This document shows, in pieces, positions 47,171 to 58,019 of a stretch of 64,000 nt of DNA (within the stretch, counting starts at the first letter, position 1; each line of letters opens with the position of its first letter). This stretch comes from Sporothrix humicola. Lineage: Eukaryota; Ascomycota; Sordariomycetes; Ophiostomatales; Ophiostomataceae. A program made the translations under genes and the position numbers. The notes under the pieces were generated by a model. It ran no database searches. It worked only from the letters and a program-made list of their open reading frames with translations, and had not been told where the DNA came from. Location of the stretch: the NCBI GenBank assembly GCA_021396245.1, contig WNYE01000013.1:248001-312000 (forward strand). Direction: 5' to 3'.

Positions 47171-48968
47171 ACCGTGGGAAACTAGAAGATATCTCAAGGA
47201 TTTAGAGCCGAAACGCAACACAGAACAAGAAAGAGCGATGTAGCCCAATGCCCGCGAGTCAAGCCATCGAGCGCGGCCAACGGTACTCAAAGCGGCAGGG
47301 AAAGGCAAGAACAATCTAGGAAAGAGGAAAAACAGGTCGTCGACGCGTGGAAGAGGGTAAGGGGGAAGGAGAGAGGGGCGTCTGCATCTTGCTTTATTAC
47401 GGAGTCATTACATTCGAGATAAACTTGCATTTGGTGCATTTCTGATCGTACGCCCGTTTGCTCTTTCCCAATTGTCCGGACGTGCATGCTGCAGTGTTGC
47501 ACGAGCCGGACTGCCGGTGGCCTGGAGGGTAGGCGCAACCAGTGGTGTCACAACATGGAGGAAGGTGCGATGCAGGTACAGGTAGGTGCTCCATCCTACG
47601 CCCTGGCTGCATCTTACGTACGCTTTGCTGCAGCTCTTTGCGGACAGACATTCGCCCCATTGCGCACGAGCACAGCATGTGCAAGACGTTTGTAGGAGCG
47701 AGAGCGAGCACGCGTTTGAGCCTGAATAGAGCAAATAGAGTACTCCATAATAGAATCTGAACCTTGCGTCCGAGTCTTTGCGCGACGTTGATCCCAGACA
47801 CCTGCCAGGGTTGCATCACAGCCTGGCGCCTGCCCTGTAAGATGCGATACACGCGCGCCCCTGCCTTGCCCAGCTTGGCTGCACACGCGTGTAAGTCGCT
47901 CTTTCTGTGTCACAGGGCGTGTAATCTAAATGGCGGGCTGCACGCTAAATCTGGCAGGCGTGGCCGCATGGCAAGTTTTCATCGAGGGCAGGTGGTGCTT
48001 CCATGTTAAATTTTTCTTCATTTTTTTTTTTCCCTTTTCCCATCATTTGCTCTTTTCGTCTTCCATTCATCCACACAAAGGATTCGAGTTCGTGCGGCCC
48101 TGTCGGAGCACGTTCAATGCGAGATCCTGCAGTGCCGATCAGAGGGCCTGGGTTCACGAACGGAGCAGCAAACAGCCTGGCTTGGGGCCTGAGAACTGTG
48201 GAAACGCGAAGCAATTAAGAAAAAAGACACCAAAACGAGGTCGATGTTCGTTCGGCCCCCCTTTTCAGTTTTACCTCGATCCTTTTTCCAGTTCCCCATC
48301 CTCCGTTTCTTGCAGACGCGCTCGGTGCCATTCTCTCGGCTTTCGCCACTTGCCCAGTTGGTATTAGTCGGTGGTACTGGTCCGTAAGAATCAACGACAT
48401 GAGACCAAAGAAGAAAAAGGAGGAACGAAGAGAGTGAGGAAGGGACGAGACAAGATAAAGAAGGCAGAAATATGCCCAAACGACAGGCAGAGATACGGCA
48501 TTTGAATCCGCGTGGCCCATGGAACAGGTGCGTCTCCAAATCCAGCTTGCCAGACATGCACACAATGCGAAACGTGAGTTCGCTGATGCTGACCACCATT
48601 TTGCAGAGGGGAAAAAAGAGAAAAAAGGGATCCATGAGTATCCGCTCGACAGCCCTGCCAACTTCTTTTTGAGCCCCCTTCTAGCCCCCCTTTTCTAACA
48701 TACCCCCCTCGCTCGTGTCTGCTCCGGAAAACTGCCGACTCGTCCGTTTGTTTGAGCAGCATTTTGTGCGGAGGAGATGCAAGGGTATTGGGTAATATCG
48801 GCCGTTGAATGCAAGCCTTGCCATCTGGCAGCAATCTTGCATGCCATGGGGCGGGCACCTGCAGATGCATCTCCGGGAGTCTGCACAAATCGGATGGAAT
48901 TTTATGGGTTTCTCTTGAGGCCATATGGATTCCTGATACTCCATATAAACACGCGCGCGCTCACACAC

Positions 48969-48978
48969 TACGGAGTAC
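48969..48978. repeat. TACGGAGTAC motif
   Basis: Exact decamer followed by GCAGTATGG, a diverged second copy. Confidence 0.75.
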
Positions 48979-49257
48979 GCAGTATGGACTGGACCCTCCA
49001 GCATCGTCGCCCTTTGATGGGCAGGGCTACAGGCTGCAATCTGCCAGAAGACAAAGAAATCGCGGACCCTCCGCATCTCACATCGGCGCACACCTTCTCC
49101 TTTTCCAGTCCCCTCTCCTCTCTCCCTGGAGCCGCGAAAGGGGGGCACGCTATCGCAAGACCATCACAGCCTAGTGCCTCGTGAGCGGCATGGACGATGC
49201 GCTTGTTTTGCGCCTGTCTAGTTGCAAAAGACGTGCGCACGCGCGTGTGCGGAAACG

Positions 49258-49279
49258 AAAAAAAAAAAAAAAAAAAAAA
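49258..49279 (+). repeat. A22 homopolymer
   Basis: Twenty-two consecutive A residues, preceded by a GCGCACGCGCGTGTGC near-palindrome. Could be a simple slippage tract or the tail of an old retroposed sequence. Confidence 0.85.
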
Positions 49280-50120
49280 GTGCTACGTGGGCTCCCGATC
49301 TCACCATTTTCGGGGCCCCTTTTTGTCCTTTTAATATCGCTCGACAAATTGAATTCTCCTGACCTTTCTTTGTCCCTGGCCCACGCCCTCGGGGCCATCG
49401 GTTTATTACCACGGGGTTCCTCACCAAAAACAGCCCAAGCGCGCCTGGCCAAGCCCGTGAAAACGGCGACAAACAGGAAACAGGGCTGAGATAGTTTTCA
49501 GGATTTCCTCTTTGAGGTTTCTTTGAATCTCCATTGAGCCCTTCAAGGTTTGAGGGCTGATAATGATTCACACTGGTCGCTCATCGCCTCTCGTATTGTT
49601 CGTTTCGTTTCAATTCTCCGAAAGACGGGCTGGCGCGAAGATTTTCGTGTTCTTTTCTTTGTAATTTTTCTCTGCTAACCTTTTCACTTTTTCGTCGTTC
49701 CAAATACCTCTTCCCCTCTCATTACTCCTCTTTTGTTTCCTGTCTCGATCTAGTTCTACTTCCGAGTCCCAGTCACAAAGTCCTCTCGGTCCTCGTCGTC
49801 TTGTTTATTCATCCTCCGTGTAGCCTTTTGACGACCACTTTTCGCGGCTGTGGTCCACTTTCCTAACTATCAAAAAGGTCCCGTTCCTTTACCAAAAAGC
49901 AAGGCCCGCTTGCCTGGTAGGTCCAGTCTATCGTATTCTTTGCCACTCGCTCAGCTCATTCAAGTCGGAGTTCCCTTTCGTTTTCTTTTTTCCTTTTGTC
50001 GACTGATCTTGTGTGACCTAGCTGCTCAAAATGATATCCTTCAAAATCCTTACTCGCTATTCTTGCCGCATTCGTCAACGTCGTTGTCATCGACTTACAT
50101 TATCGTTGTTGCAGTCGATG

Positions 50121-50128
50121 TGACGTCA
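50121..50128. promoter_or_regulatory. TGACGTCA palindrome (CRE/ATF-type)
   Basis: A perfect 8-bp cAMP-response-element palindrome just 3' of the 49.6-50.1 kb pyrimidine-rich block. CREB/ATF-type bZIP factors bind it in fungi; there is no adjacent gene to assign it to. Confidence 0.35.
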
Positions 50129-50167
50129 GTGTAAAGATGCGACCAAATGGGTGTTTTCCAGGTGACA

Positions 50168-50178
50168 GTACTCCGTAC
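50168..50178. repeat. GTACTCCGTAC motif (reverse of TACGGAGTAC)
   Basis: Exact reverse-complement copy of the decamer seen at 47161 and 48969, with flanking G. Confidence 0.75.
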
Positions 50179-50706
50179 CTTCCACTACAAACATTGCCTC
50201 ACATGCCTCGTAATCGCAGCCTGGAGGTCTACATTCCTGCCATTTTTGAGAGAAACGATGAAAGAATGGGAAAGAGTGGTCGAGCGGCTCATTGCTCTTC
50301 ACATAGAGTCTTGCTCCTGCCGATCTCAGCCTCATCCACAATGTCGTATCACTGCGGATCACATTCAGTGGGTGGGTTTTAGGCGAGTGCGGACGGTAAA
50401 TGCAACATTCCAGTATGCACGACAGCGTTGCACTGAGATCTCCCGCAAACCTTCTTTTCCGTGCAATCTTCCGATGGACAATGCATGATTCGCTCCTTCC
50501 TCAACCATCAGATAGATCGCACGCAACCAGATATGAAGGCATAATGTTTTATTGGCAGGAGCGACTGTCGTGATCTCCTTAATTTACTAAGCAAAATTGG
50601 GCGCGGAAGGTGGAATGATCGTGAGATGTCTGCACCTTCCATATGCATGGGTTAAGGTACTGCCTACACCTATCGTAACTGCCTCAATCAATATTCGAAA
50701 TCGTGC

Positions 50707-50723
50707 AAAAAAAAAAAAAAAAA
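50707..50723 (+). repeat. A17 homopolymer
   Basis: Seventeen consecutive A residues in the gene-poor interval. Confidence 0.85.
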
Positions 50724-53700
50724 GATTTAAAAAAGTCCTCTTCTTTTCAAAATGAACAAATTTCGTTGTTTTCATCCTTGCGACGCTCATCTGCATCAAC
50801 GCAGTTTCGCTTACCATCGGCGTCCATCTGATAAAATTTAACAGCTCAATCAGCATCTCGCGTCTCACGACTATTCTTCTGGGCAACGGATCCCTGGATC
50901 GGTCGACAAATCTTGAAACTCAACGATCCGTCAATTATGGCCGATTTTCTAGAAAAGTTCACCACGTTGTGGCTGGCCGTGGGCAATTGGGCGGCGAGCC
51001 GTTGAATGCGCATCCATGGGTATCCCAGCGGGCTCGTCCCCCGGCATCTTCCCATCCCTTCATCGCTTTTGTCTGCCCTGCCTGAGTTGACTTTTACGAC
51101 GCACTGAGTGCGAGGTCGTATTTTCCAACAACCTTTCATTCTCTTCTTGCTTCTTGCAGGAGAAGATTCAGAGGCTTCTGGCCCGCCCATCGCTGTCCGT
51201 GCCCTGGTTAAGCTTTGACCGTTGAAACACTCTGAGCAGGTGTTTTACGGAGCACGAATTGCTTCTTAGCATCACGAATATACCCTCCCTACCAGCCACT
51301 CGACCCCTTCAACGTCGTATGAGAGCGGATACGACAAAAGTGCCGCAACACGTTCGAGCGGAGCATCAAAAAGTGTCGCTGGGGCGTCTAGAGTTCTTCA
51401 GGTATGTTCTATTATCTTTTGTTTGAAGAGATAGATAAACGAACCAAAGCCTGCATATTCGTTTAGGACATTCATTTTTACTTTTCTGCCACATAGACCA
51501 GAAGCTCACAGCTTCATTTTCTTCTGAATGCTTCTACTGACAAGACATGCGGACCCTCTCGGAATAACGGGTGGTCCGTCTCATCAGTCCCATCTTAAAT
51601 CGACGGCTGGGACGAAAGCAGGGATCCGGGCTCGAGACTCTTGGGATGATGTGCGATGTGCGATGCACACGGCGATGCACAGCGATGCGCTGTACATCTG
51701 TGCAAGGCAACTCAATGCAACCATCGGGCCCATCTTAAAGTGCGGATGAGTCTTACATCAGGCTTTCATCAGCAAAATATAAAAATGAAGCGGCCTTTTT
51801 ACTTCCACCAAGACACAACGACCGGCTCTAACACGGCACGCTTCTCGTTTAGATTGTTTACCTTCCTTGGCCTGGGTCTGGAGAAGCAGGCATGCCTTTT
51901 TGCGACGGCGAGTTTCCGTTCCCAGCTTACCGAACCGGAAATCCTCTTGATATCAGTCTGGTTGCCATCGTTTTAGTCGCCCCCCTGGATCATTTTCTTT
52001 GCCTGCTCACAAGATACCCTACCCTGGCTGATATATGTCAGCAAAGATGGTTGGGGTCCCATTGTGGTTTCTTCACACACACTCGCTAACATATCATTTT
52101 CGCTATAGGACAAAAAGAAGAAGGATTGACGATTATGAGGGGATATGTGAAGCATACTTCCGGCCGCATTCTGCGCAAAATTCCCGCCGCACATATCCCT
52201 GGTGAAGATCGAGACACCCCATCCGTGATACCAGCACACAACACACTGAAAAACTCTACATTCAATTCCTGACGGTTATTCCGTATCAGAATTTGAAAAC
52301 AAATAAGGGAATAAATTACTTGCAGAAACACAAAGGCACCAAAGCCCAAAATGGTAATGCTACGGAATAGGACAAGAAAGCCATGGAATATTCTCCTCAA
52401 CTCTACGACCTCCGTTCATATATTTTTTCTGAGCTCAATCCGGGTTCGGCTGCCTAGCCGCCGTAAAATTGTCTCTTTATGGCTGCGGCTCGGTTCAGGA
52501 CCAGCCATTCTGGTACACAAGCATAGTAAACATGGCCCTCAGACGAGACTGGATTTGTGTAAATTGGGAGCAGCTTAGGCGCCACGATATGCAGCCGGTA
52601 TATACGAGAAGGACAGCTCTGGGCCTTGCCGTACCACAATTTGTACCGGCCAAAGAGTTACAAAGCACTCGCGGTAGGAGGGCAATGGAAATGTGTAAAA
52701 GAAATAACAAAGACGGTATGGCATGGAAGTATGTACGCTTGGGCCCGGAGCTTTGGCTGGCAAGCAAACCTCGCTTCACCCGTGTACCGAACGCAGAAAT
52801 TATGTGCCGCGAAGCAGCATGATTTGATTGTATCTCTCGTCAGTCCGGAACAGAAACAAGGCTAGGCGAGGGGTTTATTGTCGTTTTGGACAGTGATGTG
52901 GTGCCACGGTCGGGGATCTTCTTATTTGCAAAAAGGAATGAATAAGGTGCCGAGAAGCAAAAATATGACAAGGGGTGAACTGGAAGAAGGCCCGTTTGTG
53001 AGAATAACCGTAAAACATGCCAAAAAGGCTGGGGAAATATGGAATGGGAGGACAGGGAAGTGAAAAGCCATGATATCGCGGAAAATTTCCATCTGTATCA
53101 ACTGTGTCAGCGTCATGTCATAACAAAGGCCAAAACATATGTCATAGCAGGCCTGGGGGCGGGTGCTTTGACTTATAGATGACTAAAACAAAACAAAAAC
53201 CGGCCGAGGCCGCCGTCTTCCTTGTCATAGCAGACAATTCCTACGCCGTGCAGCCTGATGTTTGATGCGGAGACAGCGTTCAAGGGTGACGACGGGCGGC
53301 AGACACGTGTGGTATATATGTGTTCAGCGGGTGACAGATAGAAGGCGGAAAGTGAAAAGAAAATTTCAAATCAAATAACGGGCTCGGGACAGGCTGCCGA
53401 ACTGGCAACCCTCCACAATCGGCTAGCACTCCGCCTTGTTGCATTTTCGACCAAGGTTTATGACGCTCTATGACGATATGCGGAAAGCGGGATGCGGGTT
53501 GTGAGAGGCCAAAACATGGGGTGGCCATGCGTGCGGCCACAGGGTGTTCTCTTCTGGAAGGACACGAAACAGACCCCGGTCCGTGAACGGCAGACAGGAA
53601 AACAAATAGAAGGTGTGCTATTATAGAAGCTCCGAGCGGAAGTTCGGGGACGCCGGTTGAACATGTTTGTGGACGACGGAACGAGGGCTGTCTGTCTGCC

Positions 53701-54216
53701 AGCCCATATGCATGTCAGTGATTTTTTGATAAATTGTGTCATTGTGGTGCGCGTTTGGCAGCCAAGCATCGGGATTGTGTTTTAGTCCATATTTGCAACG
53801 AACCAGTTCACGAACTGCCTCGATGTGAGTTCGAGACGATAGCAGAAACGGCCAAGAGAGAGAGGCCAATGGGACTGGCAGTGACATATTCGTTTGTAAT
53901 CCAAGCATAATCACTAAATTTACTTAGTCAGTCCTCAGTTTGTTTATTTGATGAAAAAAATAATGACGAACAAAAGAGAGGAAAAAAAGATGATTGATAT
54001 ATTTTATTTATGTTACGCTGTGATTGAGTTTGTAGCCGTTCACTCATCCGCCACCCCAGCCCAACACACGAACAGAGCGCGGTTCTATACCTGATCGTAC
54101 AAATATACACACATATGACATCCCCCCTAATATGAACAACAACTTTTGTTTGCAGACAAAAGCAGCCAAAAACATGATTTGGCATGTCGATGCTGCTTGA
54201 TCCAATACTGAGCACA

Positions 54217-55408
54217 CTATCTCTTGACCCACGTAGGGCTCTTTCTCGCCTTGATGTGACCGTGCAACTTACGCTCCACCATTCTGTAGTCACGGGTAAT
54301 ACAGCCAGCTAGAAGGGGAGAAATATGTTAGCAAAAAGAAACGTGATCAAAATTAAACGAGGGCAAGGCAAAATGAAGTTTGCACAAACTCACCTTTCCG
54401 TAGTGATGTCTTGAGCGCAGGCTCGTGGGCCAAAAGGCCATAGGCCACAGCCATGGCTACTGCCTCGGCCTGTCCGGTCGTACCGCCGCCCTCCACCAGC
54501 GCCCAGACGTTGTACTTATCCATGCGGTCGGTTGCCCGCAGAGCCCATGTTGCGCTCACGCGGTCGTGCACGCGGCCAAACGCGTTGCTGAGCGTCTTGC
54601 CGTTGACGAGCATCTCGCCAGTGCCCTCCACCACCCACGCACGTGCAACAGACTCCTTACGGCGGCCGCGGCCAATGGAGCGGCCATGCTTGTCGACGTG
54701 GAGCGGCCTGCGTGTGCGTGTTCTCGAGTCTTTGGAGCCAATGAAGGGTTCAATGGCCTCGTCGACCTGAGACGGCCGCAGGTCCGGATGGATACGGTGC
54801 AGAACCTTGGCCATCGCCAGGGCCTCGTCAAACTGTGACTTGATGACAACCTCGGCGTCATCGCCCTTCTTGAATTTGTCAATCGTCACCCATTCCACAG
54901 GGATGTAGTTTTCGGTGGGGATCGTTGGCAGCTTGGAGTACCGCTGGAACATTTTGCGGATAGTCAGGTAGGAGTCGGTGAATCTTTCGGTGCGGGTGAA
55001 GTAGGAAGGAGACGCCGGGACGGCGCGGGCAAAGCCACTGAGCAGTTGACCTCTTGGTTCAGCCCTACCCAAAGCGTTTTCACCACCAGCGCCATCGAGG
55101 TCGGCAGGAGGCTGAGGGGGCAATTCTGCCAGGCTTCCGCCGGTATACTGGTCGAGGATGGCATCAATGGCCAAATTGTCTTCTGCCCGCATCTCCGGGA
55201 TCTGCCCCGTTTCTTCGGGACCCTTGATGTGTATTGAGTCGGTGCGGTATCTGGCCTGGGCGAGGATATGGCTACTGGTCGGCTTGGTGATGGCGTTTAC
55301 TGGACTCACCCGCAGGAGAGAGAATTGCTGTTCAAGCTGCATCCATGCCCGCGGGCACGTGGCGGCAGCTACCCTGCGCGCCAGCAAGCTTGCGCGTAAT
55401 GTCGCCAT
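54217..55408 (-). CDS. MRPS9: Mitochondrial small-subunit ribosomal protein uS9m
   Basis: Component of the mitochondrial 30S-like subunit. Exons 55408-54394 and 54308-54217 (85-nt intron, CTAAC and CTAG) give 368 residues. The N-terminus MATLRASLLARRVAAATCPRAW is rich in Arg and Ala and fits a matrix presequence. A mitochondrial-specific region follows, then the S9 domain from about residue 240: GRGRRKESVARAWVVEGTGEMLVNG, TGQAEAVAMAVAYGLLAHEPALK. After splicing it reaches the diagnostic C-terminus RDYRMVERK..SPTWVKR, whose Lys/Arg end contacts decoding-site tRNA in bacterial S9. Confidence 0.97.
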
Positions 55409-55447
55409 GGTTGTGGGAGTGTTTTGTCTTGTTTGATGTCGTGATGT

Positions 55448-55690
55448 TTATCGAGGTCGTTGTCGCCAGAGGGCGTTCATGCGGTGTAGATGCAACGCAA
55501 CCTCTCTAATTGAGTCTAGTCTGGATTCAGAAGAGAGCTGCTGGTCGCAACACTCCTCAATTCGCTGTTCGTCGCCGTCGGCCTGCCGTTCAATGCTTGT
55601 CGGTCCTGTTTCGTGGCACCGGATCCGTGATGGTCGGCTTTCTCGACTCTGCCGTGGTGCAACGTTCAAAAATTCAATTGCGCTAAGCAT
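55448..55690 (-). CDS. Candidate 80-codon upstream ORF of MRPS9 (hypothetical)
   Basis: An ATG-initiated frame encoding about 80 residues (MLSAIEFLNVAPRQSRES.. to ..RMNALWRQRPR) ends 39 bp before the MRPS9 ATG on the same strand. It is charged, has a CC pair and a helical-looking C-terminus, and is not low-complexity like most spurious frames nearby. It could be a real small gene, an uORF regulating MRPS9, or chance. No family was recognised. Confidence 0.25.
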   Translation of the reverse strand: MLSAIEFLNVAPRQSRESRPSRIRCHETGPTSIERQADGDEQRIEECCDQQLSSESRLDSIREVALHLHRMNALWRQRPR

Positions 55691-56129
55691 TTTGCCGCGG
55701 TGCCGACACGTGATGCTGGAGCTCAAAGGCGGTATCCCAAACGGGCAGGAAAGGGGTCGCGAAAGCTCTTGCCAGTGTTGGGCGCCTGCCTCCTGCCAAA
55801 TTTTGCCGTTCCTGTACCAACACGCACTGGCCAATGGCAAGGGGCAGGTCCCACCACTCGCTCGTTTTTCGCCATTTTACTTTGATTTTTTTTAATACGT
55901 TTTATGAGATTTTTCGCTGGAACCCCACCACCAGGCCCAGCCCGTCCCTCTTTCCCTGGGCACTTTTTTTGCGACGAAAAAAAACTTGTCCTCTGCCTTT
56001 CTCTGCTCCTTCCCCTCTCTTTTCCTCTCCTCTCCTTCCTCCTTCCTTCTTCTTCTCTTCTTCTCTTTTGCATTCCCAATCATCACCACACCTTTTTATT
56101 TCGAGTCATCTACCTGTCTCATATTCACC
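55691..56129. promoter_or_regulatory. Divergent promoter MRPS9 / eEF1B gamma
   Basis: The last 200 bases before the eEF1B gamma ATG form a dense C/T tract, characteristic of strongly transcribed fungal translation genes. There is an A-run at about 55978-55985. Confidence 0.5.
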
Positions 56130-58019
56130 ATGTCGTTCGGCAAGCTTTACGGCTTCCTTGTGAGTCTGCTCCTGCGTTGAGTCTTTGTGGGCGAGCCCTT
56201 CTTTTTTTCGGGCTCGATCCTCGCGCTGCGTGTTCTGCTCTTTTGGTCGTCGTGTTTCTCGACGACTTCTTTTCTCCTTTCTTTTCTTGCTTCTTCTTTT
56301 TGGTCTTTGGTCCTTTCTTCTTCTCGCTTTCTCTTGCTTTCTTGCGTTGCTTTTGCTTTGTCTGTCTTTCTGCATGCCGTCGCTCCCCTCTGGACGAACA
56401 TCAGGCTGACCGCATCTCGCAATGTGCAGGAGAACCCGCGCACCACGGGCATCCTGGCTGTGGCCAAGGCCAACAACCTCGATATCGAGCTGGTCGAGAC
56501 CGTCCCCGCCAACGCCCCTGCCTCCTACAAGGAGATCAACAAGCTGGGCAAGATCCCTACCTTCGTTGGTGCTGATGGCTTCACCCTGTCGGAGTGCATT
56601 GCCATCTACGTCTACGGTATGTTGTTTGTGCCTGATCTACTTTTTGCCTTGCCACTGGCATCCCATTTTCTGTTCTCTTTCCCCTCTTCATTATCTCCTC
56701 CTATTCTGCCGTCGCTGCCTTGGGCATACACCTCTTTGGCCACGGCCAACGCTTCATATGATGAACTAGACAATCATTTATACAGTTATCCCTGTCTGAA
56801 TCTCTGTGTTGATAAATTCTACCTTCTGACTCTTGCGTTTACTCACCATTTTCATTGTCCTTTTCCTGCTGGCTTTTTATCATAACATTGGGTCGCAGTC
56901 TGCTAATCTCGCATCCGTGCCCAACAGTCGCTTCCCAGAACGAGAAGACCACCCTTCTCGGCAAGACCAAGCAGGAGTACGTACCAGATCCCGGGTTAAC
57001 CCCCAAACAATACACAATACAGAGCTATTTCAAATGCTAACACCTATGCCAGCTACGCCAACATCCTGAAGTGGATGTCCTTCTTCAACACCGAGGTCCT
57101 GACCAAGTTCGGTGACTGGTACGCCCCTCTCCTGGGCCGCGTCCCCTACAACAAGAAGGCCGTTGAGGAGGCCCAGAAGGTCGCCCTCAAGGCCCTCAGC
57201 GTTTCTGAGGAGCACCTCCTGCACAACACCTTCCTCGTTGGCGAGCGCATCACCGTTGCCGACATCTTCGGTGCCAGCATCATTGCCCGCGGCCTGCAGC
57301 TGATCTTCGGCAAGGCCTGGCGCGAGGAGTTCCCCAACACCACCCGTTGGTTCACCACCGTCTACAACCAGCCCATCTACTCGAGCGTTGCCCCCAAGGC
57401 CGTGTTCAACGATGAGCCCACCCTGACCAACGTCCCCCCCAAGAAGGAGGCCGCTCCCAAGAAGGAGGCTGCCCCCAAGGCTGCCCCCAAGGCTGCCGCC
57501 GCTGAGGAGGAGGAGCCCGCTGCTGCTCCCAAGCCCAAGCACCCGCTTGACCTTCTGCCGCGCGCCACCTTTGCTCTGGACGAGTGGAAGCGCCAGTACT
57601 CCAACAGCGACACCCCCGAGGCCCTGAAGTGGTTCTGGGAGAACGTCAAGTTCGACGAGTACTCGATCTGGAAGGTTGAGTACAAGTACAACGACGAGCT
57701 GACCATGACTTTCATGTCCAACAACCTGATTGGCGGCTTCAACAACCGTCTGGAGGGCTCGCGCAAGTTCCTCTTCGGCTGCGCTTCGGTGTACGGCCAG
57801 AACAACGACTCCGTCATTGAGGGTGCCTTTGTCATCCGCGGCGATGACTACCTGCCCGTCTTCGACGTCGCTCCCGACTACGAGAGCTACACCTTCACCA
57901 AGCTGGACCCCACCAAGGCCGAGGACCGCGCCTACCTGGAGGCCCAGTGGTCGTGGGACAAGCCCGTCACCGTCAACGGCAAGGAGTACCCCCACGCCGA
58001 CGGCAAGGTCTTCAAATAG
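56130..58019 (+). CDS. TEF4: Translation elongation factor eEF1B gamma
   Basis: Gamma subunit of the eEF1A guanine-exchange complex. Exons 56130-56159, 56430-56616, 56928-56976 and 57053-58019, in phase, give 410 residues (family about 410-415). The first exon encodes only MSFGKLYGFL. The GST-like N-terminal half (NPRTTGILAVAKANNLDIEL; IPTFVGADGFTLSECIAIY; ITVADIFGASIIARGLQLIF) is followed by a Lys/Ala/Pro linker with repeated PKKEAAPK units, then the EF1G domain (HPLDLLPRATFALDEWKRQYSN; GGFNNRLEGSRKFLFG; VTVNGKEYPHADGKVFK). Codon use is strongly biased to C-ending codons, as in highly expressed genes. Introns 1 (270 nt) and 2 (311 nt) are unusually long; intron 2 hosts a snoRNA. Confidence 0.97.
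56748..56839 (+). ncRNA. snR38: C/D-box snoRNA, snR38-like, in eEF1B gamma intron 2
   Basis: Within intron 2 (56617-56927), order and spacing fit a C/D snoRNA: 5' stem AACGC (56748-56752), box C ATGATGA (56758-56764), box D' CTGA (56796-56799), C'-like TGATAA (56810-56815), box D CTGA (56826-56829) and 3' stem GCGTT (56835-56839). The 13 bases before D' (56783-56795) are the exact complement of ACAGGGATAACTG, a universally conserved 25S rRNA segment at the peptidyl-transferase centre. The D'+5 rule selects the middle G of GGG, equivalent to yeast G2815. Yeast snR38 methylates that site and lies in the TEF4 intron. The guide before D has no target I recognise. The 5-bp stem is set off by 5 nt on each side. 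Confidence 0.88.

Larger units (their letters stand above)
40978..54216. other. 13 kb gene-poor interval
   Basis: No convincing protein gene. From 42 to 45.4 kb the plus strand is purine-rich, so the minus strand looks like a leader or promoter for the gene at 40977. Several plus-strand blocks (45.5-45.65, 46.7-46.8, 48.0-48.1, 49.6-50.1 kb) are C/T-rich, as if rightward transcription starts there. The interval contains repeated TACGGAGTAC-type motifs, a hairpin at 47101-47123, A22 and A17 runs, a TGACGTCA palindrome and splice-like sites (CAG|GTATGT at 51401; GTAAGT near 47889). Composition is not RIP-like except locally. Candidates are long regulatory regions, long non-coding RNA or decayed genes. 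Confidence 0.5.

Noticed and set aside
48481..48520. tRNA-like B-box (TTTGAATCC)
   Set aside because: No matching A-box, acceptor stem or anticodon arm around it on either strand.
48777..49184. 135-codon ATG frame in the gene-poor interval
   Set aside because: Mixed composition without domain and overlapped by other frames; chance ORF length is expected in 13 kb.
56160..56429. A second snoRNA in eEF1B gamma intron 1
   Set aside because: The intron is long but almost pure C/T with no box C or D pair.
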